Assembly: GCA_004356215.1 (NCBI GenBank)
Contig: SMXR01000008.1
Location: 1-6,768 of the forward strand
Direction of reading: 5' to 3'
Origin: Alphaproteobacteria bacterium
GTDB taxonomy: Bacteria > Pseudomonadota > Alphaproteobacteria > Sphingomonadales > SMXR01
Length of the DNA: 6,768 nucleotides
A model generated the notes under the pieces. The model was not told the DNA's origin. It was given only the letters and a program-made list of their open reading frames with translations, and did not search any database. The stretch's first letter is position 1. Each line of letters starts with the position of its first letter. The position numbers and the translations under genes were made by a program. Positions 5,744 to 6,768 of the stretch are shown in pieces.

Positions 5744-5948
5744 CTAAACCTCATCCCGATAGTGTGGCTGGGTGTCCACAAGGATATCCGTAGTCCTGGC
5801 AAGTGCTGCCAGGGCTTCCTCATCATGGTTTGCATAATTTCCTAAGTCTGTCATTCGGTGAGGTAAATAATTTGGCCGAATAAACAGCGCTCACAGCCAA
5901 GAAAGCTGTATTACCATATCCTAACCCGATGTCTTTGTCTTTGAGAAG
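5744..5948 (-). pseudogene. Decayed C-terminal gene fragment with a frameshift
   Basis: On the minus strand two overlapping frames read like natural protein. From 5948 to about 5870 the frame gives KDKDIGLGYGNTAFLAVSAV and a few more residues. From about 5890 to the TAG at 5744-5746 another frame gives FIRPNYLPHRMTDLGNY, then DEEALAALARTTDILVDTQ, ending PHYRDEV. The latter half has balanced, coding-like composition. Joined by a frameshift around 5870-5890, they would form the last ~65 residues of a protein whose N-terminus is missing (in-frame stop at 5949-5951). I do not recognise the family. Alternatively the ATG at 5854 starts a 36-residue peptide, but no SD precedes it. Confidence 0.35.
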
Positions 5949-6200
5949 CTATAAACTCAACTCCTTGGGCTTAATTACCAGAAATGGCCATAATTTAAAA
6001 TAAGATTGGATAAGGGATTATTATCGGAGGGTGATCTGAAGGACATAAGGTCGGGTTATCCAGTGGTATTACTTTCGGCGGAAATTAGTCCAGAAAAGAG
6101 TCTGCTATTGACCCAAAGCGGACGTTCACTTTTGCTGCCGCCATTCAGCATCTGGTTTACAAATTGTTTGCAAAAGTCCGAAAACTCTCCTTTGATGCTA
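5949..6200. other. Non-coding, AT-rich stretch before the resumed array
   Basis: No convincing gene is visible. A 67-codon frame from TTG at 6006 to TAA at 6207-6209 exists, but it reads straight through the 24-nt repeat (6100-6123), lacks a proper start signal, and has a composition typical of spurious frames. The early part (5990-6020) is AT-rich and could hold a promoter for the downstream paralogue, but no convincing -35/-10 pair was found. Confidence 0.45.
6100..6123. repeat. 24-nt dispersed palindrome, copy 4
   Basis: GTCTGCT, a TATTGACCCAA core, and AGCGGAC. One arm base differs from the consensus (GTCTGC for GTCCGC). The TGACCCAAAGC core and the preceding AGA match copy 1 at 2241-2263, so the two ends of the foreign segment carry the same subtype in the same orientation. 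Confidence 0.6.
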
Positions 6201-6244
6201 TCTTCTTAAGACAAGGGGGCTTTCTTCTTAAGACAAGGGGGCTT
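6201..6244 (+). repeat. 22-bp perfect tandem duplication
   Basis: TCTTCTTAAGACAAGGGGGC plus two T is repeated exactly: 6201-6222 and 6223-6244. Each unit contains an AAGGGGG ribosome-binding-like stretch and a TAA. The second unit abuts the start of the resumed TolB-N/TPR paralogue and supplies its ribosome binding site. A recent slippage or join is likely because the copies are identical. Confidence 0.9.
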
Positions 6245-6249
6245 TTTTG
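6237..6249 (+). promoter_or_regulatory. Ribosome binding site and TTG start of the resumed paralogue
   Basis: GGGGG at 6237-6241 lies 5 nt before TTG at 6247-6249. An in-frame stop (TAA, 6229-6231) excludes an upstream start, and the next in-frame ATG is codon 30, inside the first membrane segment. The codons after TTG match the MNNFF start of the paralogues, so TTG replaces ATG as the start. Confidence 0.75.
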
Positions 6250-6768
6250 AATAACTTTTTCTCAGAACTGAAACGCCGGAACGTGGTTCGCGTGGCGGTT
6301 GCTTATGCGGTTGTTACCTGGCTGGTGATTCAAATGGGTGATATCGCCGCTGATAACCTGAATTTTCCGGACTGGTTCATGCCGATGGTTTTTGTGGTTC
6401 TGGGTCTTGGATTTCCGATTGTTTTGATCTTCAGCTGGGCTTACGAAGTCACGCCCGAAGGGGTCATGAAAACCGCCGATGTGGATAAATCTAAATCCGT
6501 AACTCATGGCACCGGCCAAAAAATCAACAAGCTGATTATTGGCGGCCTGGTGCTGGCGGTGGCCTTCCTTCTTTATGACAAGTTTATGCTTACCCCAGAT
6601 CAGCAAGTGTTCACCGAAGCCCGCGCCGTACAAACCTCGATCGCAGTGTTGCCGTTTGTCAATATGAGTTCAGACCCCGAGCAGGAATTTTTCTCAGACG
6701 GCATCACCGAGGAGATTTTAAACGTTCTCGCCAAAAACAAATCGCTGAAAGTCGCCGGGCGCACCTCG
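6247..6768 (+). CDS. TolB-N-like/TPR paralogue, N-terminal part (3' end outside window)
   Basis: The first 174 codons are visible and the frame is open to the last base. They align without gaps to residues 1-174 of the complete array protein, with about 112 identities (64%) counted by eye. Conserved blocks are FFSELKRRNVVRVA (4-17), the second membrane segment leading into FSWAYEVTPEG (62-72), HGTGQKINKLIIG (87-99), a third membrane segment (about 95-113), IAVLPF (132-137), DGITEEILNVL (151-161) and GRTS (171-174). The hydrophobic segments and the start of the TolB-N-like domain are intact, with no frameshift, so this copy looks functional. Its TPR part should follow outside the window. It uses TTG and is not coupled to an upstream cistron, unlike the other copies, so its translation is probably set by the duplicated 22-bp element. 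Confidence 0.9.
   Translation, partial: MNNFFSELKRRNVVRVAVAYAVVTWLVIQMGDIAADNLNFPDWFMPMVFVVLGLGFPIVLIFSWAYEVTPEGVMKTADVDKSKSVTHGTGQKINKLIIGGLVLAVAFLLYDKFMLTPDQQVFTEARAVQTSIAVLPFVNMSSDPEQEFFSDGITEEILNVLAKNKSLKVAGRTS

Larger units (their letters stand above)
2207..6246. other. Unrelated segment interrupting the paralogue array
   Basis: Between the broken third paralogue (match ends at 2206) and the next intact paralogue start (6247), nothing belongs to the TolB-N/TPR family. Gene orientation is mixed, unlike the co-directional overlapping array outside. The symporter and small-protein portion is visibly richer in G and C than the array genes. Dispersed palindromes lie near both ends (2244 and 6100) and at two interior intergenic sites. 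No transposase, integrase, tRNA or clear terminal inverted repeat was found, so the mechanism is unknown. Recombination or deletion between array members, insertion of an island that later lost its mobility genes, and stepwise accretion are all possible. An assembly join cannot be excluded from one sequence. Confidence 0.5.

Noticed and set aside
5793..5815. Stem-loop CCTGGCA-N5-TGCCAGG as a terminator
   Set aside because: No T-run follows on either strand, and it lies inside the coding-like relic on the minus strand, where codons for alternating alanine and leucine explain it.
6006..6209. 67-codon plus-strand frame before the resumed paralogue
   Set aside because: It reads through a dispersed palindrome, begins at TTG without a proper RBS, and shows no recognisable motif. 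Treated as non-coding.
2162..6280. Target-site duplication explaining the two similar leader sequences at the junctions
   Set aside because: The leaders at 2162 and 6247 differ at many bases, including third positions and the start codon, so they are diverged paralogues rather than duplicated target DNA.
1..6768. CRISPR array, tRNA, integrase, toxin-antitoxin or defence system
   Set aside because: No regularly spaced repeats, cloverleaf, recombinase motifs or paired small toxin/antitoxin frames could be found on either strand.

Overview
The window suggests an alphaproteobacterium. A 69-residue CspA-type cold-shock protein and a small basic protein ending in a Gly/Ser/Ala/Arg-rich tail both resemble proteins I recall from that class. 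No rRNA, marker gene or long synteny is present, so this placement is an inference from style, not a proof.

Layout. (1) Positions 1-2221 hold a head-to-tail, translationally coupled array of large membrane-anchored TolB-N-like/TPR proteins: the C-terminal end of one gene (2-442), one complete 576-residue gene (435-2165, overlapping its predecessor by 8 nt), and the first 15 codons of a third paralogue (2162-2206, overlapping by 4 nt). The third copy then runs into unrelated sequence and a stop (2219-2221). (2) Positions 2207-6246 are a mosaic unrelated to that family. It holds a small basic 81-residue protein (2470-2715), a convergent DAACS-family symporter (2746-3984, minus), a long non-coding stretch (3985-4501), a lipoprotein with a SnoaL/DUF4440-like NTF2 fold (4502-5014), a cold-shock gene with its own terminator and a long leader (5288-5497, minus), and a decayed gene tail (5744-5948, minus). 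(3) From 6247 to the window end, the array family resumes with the N-terminal 174 codons of another paralogue, about 64% identical by eye to the complete one and aligned without gaps.

The most notable feature is this interruption. A paralogue array reads normally on both sides of about 4 kb of foreign-looking sequence that has no recognisable transposase or integrase. Dispersed repeats punctuate the foreign segment: four copies of a 24-nt imperfect palindrome of the form GTCYGCT-N11-GCGGAC (2244, 4167, 5115, 6100), a second shared block (2331-2370 and 5148-5182), and a 22-bp tandem duplication (6201-6244) that supplies the ribosome binding site of the resumed paralogue, which starts at TTG.

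Functionally, the array genes probably act together at the inner membrane, with a periplasmic or cytoplasmic TPR scaffold, but their biochemical role is unknown. The genes in the middle (amino-acid or dicarboxylate uptake, lipoprotein, RNA chaperone) show no obvious joint pathway; each appears to be its own transcription unit. I see no CRISPR array, tRNA, rRNA or recognisable defence system.
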